Positions 24,305 through 25,329 of a stretch of 25,329 bases of DNA are shown one piece after another. The position numbers and the translations under genes were made by a program. The DNA comes from CAZHDB01 sp964531225 (GTDB lineage: Archaea; Thermoproteota; Thermoprotei_A; Sulfolobales; Desulfurococcaceae). The number at the start of each line of letters is the position of its first letter. The stretch's first letter is position 1. The notes beneath the pieces are model-generated. The model ran no database searches. It worked only from the letters and a program-made list of their open reading frames with translations, and had not been told where the DNA came from. The stretch is taken from assembly GCA_964531225.1 (NCBI GenBank), contig CAZHDB010000022.1:1-25329 (forward strand), written 5' to 3'.

Positions 24305-25329
24305 TTGTATGGTTGGAGTGGTAAACTTCTTAGAATAGACCTTACCCGCGGTAAGACAGTTATACAAGATATTGATCCTCAAATACTAAAGGATTTCGTT
24401 GGAGGCCGAGGATTAGCTATCAAAATACTATGGGATGAGTTACCCCCGGGAGTCGATCCTTTATCGCCATATAATAAACTGATTATTGCAGCGGGGCCTC
24501 TAAGCGGTCTGCCAGCGCCTTCATCCGGTAAACTTGTAATAGCAAGTAAAAGTCCATTAACTGGTGGTTACGGTGACGGAAACATTGGCACATGGGCAAG
24601 TACTTATATTAGAAAAGCTGGTTTCGATACTATTGTAATAGAAGGTAGATCTGAGAAGCCGGTATATCTATATATTGAAAACGATAAAGTCGAGATTAGA
24701 GATGCACGTGATCTATGGGGATTAGATACTTTTGAGACAGAAGATTATCTAATTAAAGAACACGGAAAGAATATTGGAACCCTATTAATAGGTTTAGCTG
24801 GTGAAAACCTTGTTCGTTATGCCACGGTTATCTCTATGAAAGGACGTAGTGGTGGAAGACCGGGCATGGGCGCTGTTATGGGTAGTAAGAACCTTAAAGC
24901 TATTGTAGTTAAGGGTACTAAAGAAGTTAATTTGGCTGATAAAAAGAAGTTTATGGAAGTTTCTAAGAAGGCCTATGAGGATATTTTGAGTAAGGATAAT
25001 TATGATTTCTGGATACGGCAGGGTACAATGGCTACTATTGAGTGGGCCCAGAAACATAGTGTACTACCTACAATGAACTTCCGTGAAGGAGTATTTGAGA
25101 AATATATGGAAATAAGCGGAACTACTATGGAAAAGATGAAAGTTGAGAGGAGAGGTTGTCCATATTGTAATATGCAGTGCGGAAATGTAATTCTTGATGA
25201 ACTAGGAAAGAAGAGTGAGCTCGACTATGAAAATGTTGGCATGCTTGGAGCAGATATAGCTCTTGGAGATCTAAGGAAAGTAGCTGTATTAAATAGACTG
25301 TGCGACATGTATGGCATAGATACTATATC
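24305..25329 (+). CDS. Aldehyde:ferredoxin oxidoreductase family protein, truncated by window end
   Basis: AOR-family enzymes carry a tungsten bis-pyranopterin cofactor and a 4Fe-4S cluster and oxidise aldehydes to acids with ferredoxin. The visible 341 codons begin YGWSGKLLRIDLTRGK and contain the family hallmarks FVGGRGLAIKILWDELPPG, AAGPLSGLPAPSSGK, GGYGDGNIG and SMKGRSGGRPGMGAVMGSKN. Three of the four cluster cysteines are in RRGCPYCNMQCGN (about 285, 288 and 292). The fourth lies beyond the window. The start is probably TTG 24305, placing GGTG (24293-24296) 8 nt upstream; an ATG at 24309 is in another frame. Which branch (AOR, FOR, GAPOR or WOR-type) cannot be settled from this part. Confidence 0.92.
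   Translation, partial: MYGWSGKLLRIDLTRGKTVIQDIDPQILKDFVGGRGLAIKILWDELPPGVDPLSPYNKLIIAAGPLSGLPAPSSGKLVIASKSPLTGGYGDGNIGTWASTYIRKAGFDTIVIEGRSEKPVYLYIENDKVEIRDARDLWGLDTFETEDYLIKEHGKNIGTLLIGLAGENLVRYATVISMKGRSGGRPGMGAVMGSKNLKAIVVKGTKEVNLADKKKFMEVSKKAYEDILSKDNYDFWIRQGTMATIEWAQKHSVLPTMNFREGVFEKYMEISGTTMEKMKVERRGCPYCNMQCGNVILDELGKKSELDYENVGMLGADIALGDLRKVAVLNRLCDMYGIDTI

Noticed and set aside
24794..25057. 87-codon minus-strand open frame
   Set aside because: It is fully inside the conserved AOR coding region and has no supporting signal.

Overview
The window looks like a piece of an AT-rich hyperthermophilic crenarchaeal chromosome, probably from the Desulfurococcales and perhaps close to Staphylothermus (genus is inference). 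The evidence is as follows: three tRNA genes carry bulge-helix-bulge-type introns, one with a second intron in the D-arm; many starts follow GGTG or GGAG Shine-Dalgarno motifs and TATA boxes 25-30 nt upstream; and the gene set includes Fap7/AK6, DUF2070, DUF432, an archaeal permuted GTPase, ammonia-type NadE, archaeal-type DeoC and an aldehyde:ferredoxin oxidoreductase. No transposase, plasmid gene or CRISPR array was found.

Layout. 1-1501: a small membrane protein in a long AT-rich, mostly empty stretch that holds a set of competing hairpins and one CRISPR-repeat-like 23-mer. 1502-7384: mscS with a DUF432 partner, cutA, a permuted ribosome-assembly-type GTPase, a nitroreductase, Fap7/AK6 with a PP-loop PAPS-reductase-like gene, and a small conserved protein. 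7379-11111: a hyuA-hyuB operon in which hyuB is broken by two frameshifts, both at simple-sequence tracts. 11249-11390: tRNA-Thr(GGT) with two introns. 11556-17758: iron-type alcohol dehydrogenase, an SplB-like radical SAM protein, deoC, an unknown protein, nadE, a second unknown protein and a metallophosphoesterase. 17768-21128: a minus-strand group of HAD phosphatase, small protein, DUF2070 and a membrane protein. 21186-21636: four non-coding RNA genes in a row on the minus strand (tRNA-Ala, two C/D-box sRNAs, tRNA-Ile). 21703-25329: a small winged-helix protein, a class V aminotransferase, an amidohydrolase-like protein without the usual metal ligands, and the start of an AOR-family gene.

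How the parts fit. Most genes are general metabolism or RNA and ribosome biology: Fap7, the GTPase, the tRNAs and the sRNA guides. The most notable content is the RNA cluster. One sRNA carries two 12-nt guides that pair with two universally conserved 16S rRNA sites, with the expected box spacing, but its outer boxes C and D are degenerate and enclosed by a 9-bp GC-rich stem. The other sRNA has near-textbook boxes. Convergent genes are packed extremely tightly, with gaps of 0-9 nt or short overlaps. I saw no clear mobile or defence system.
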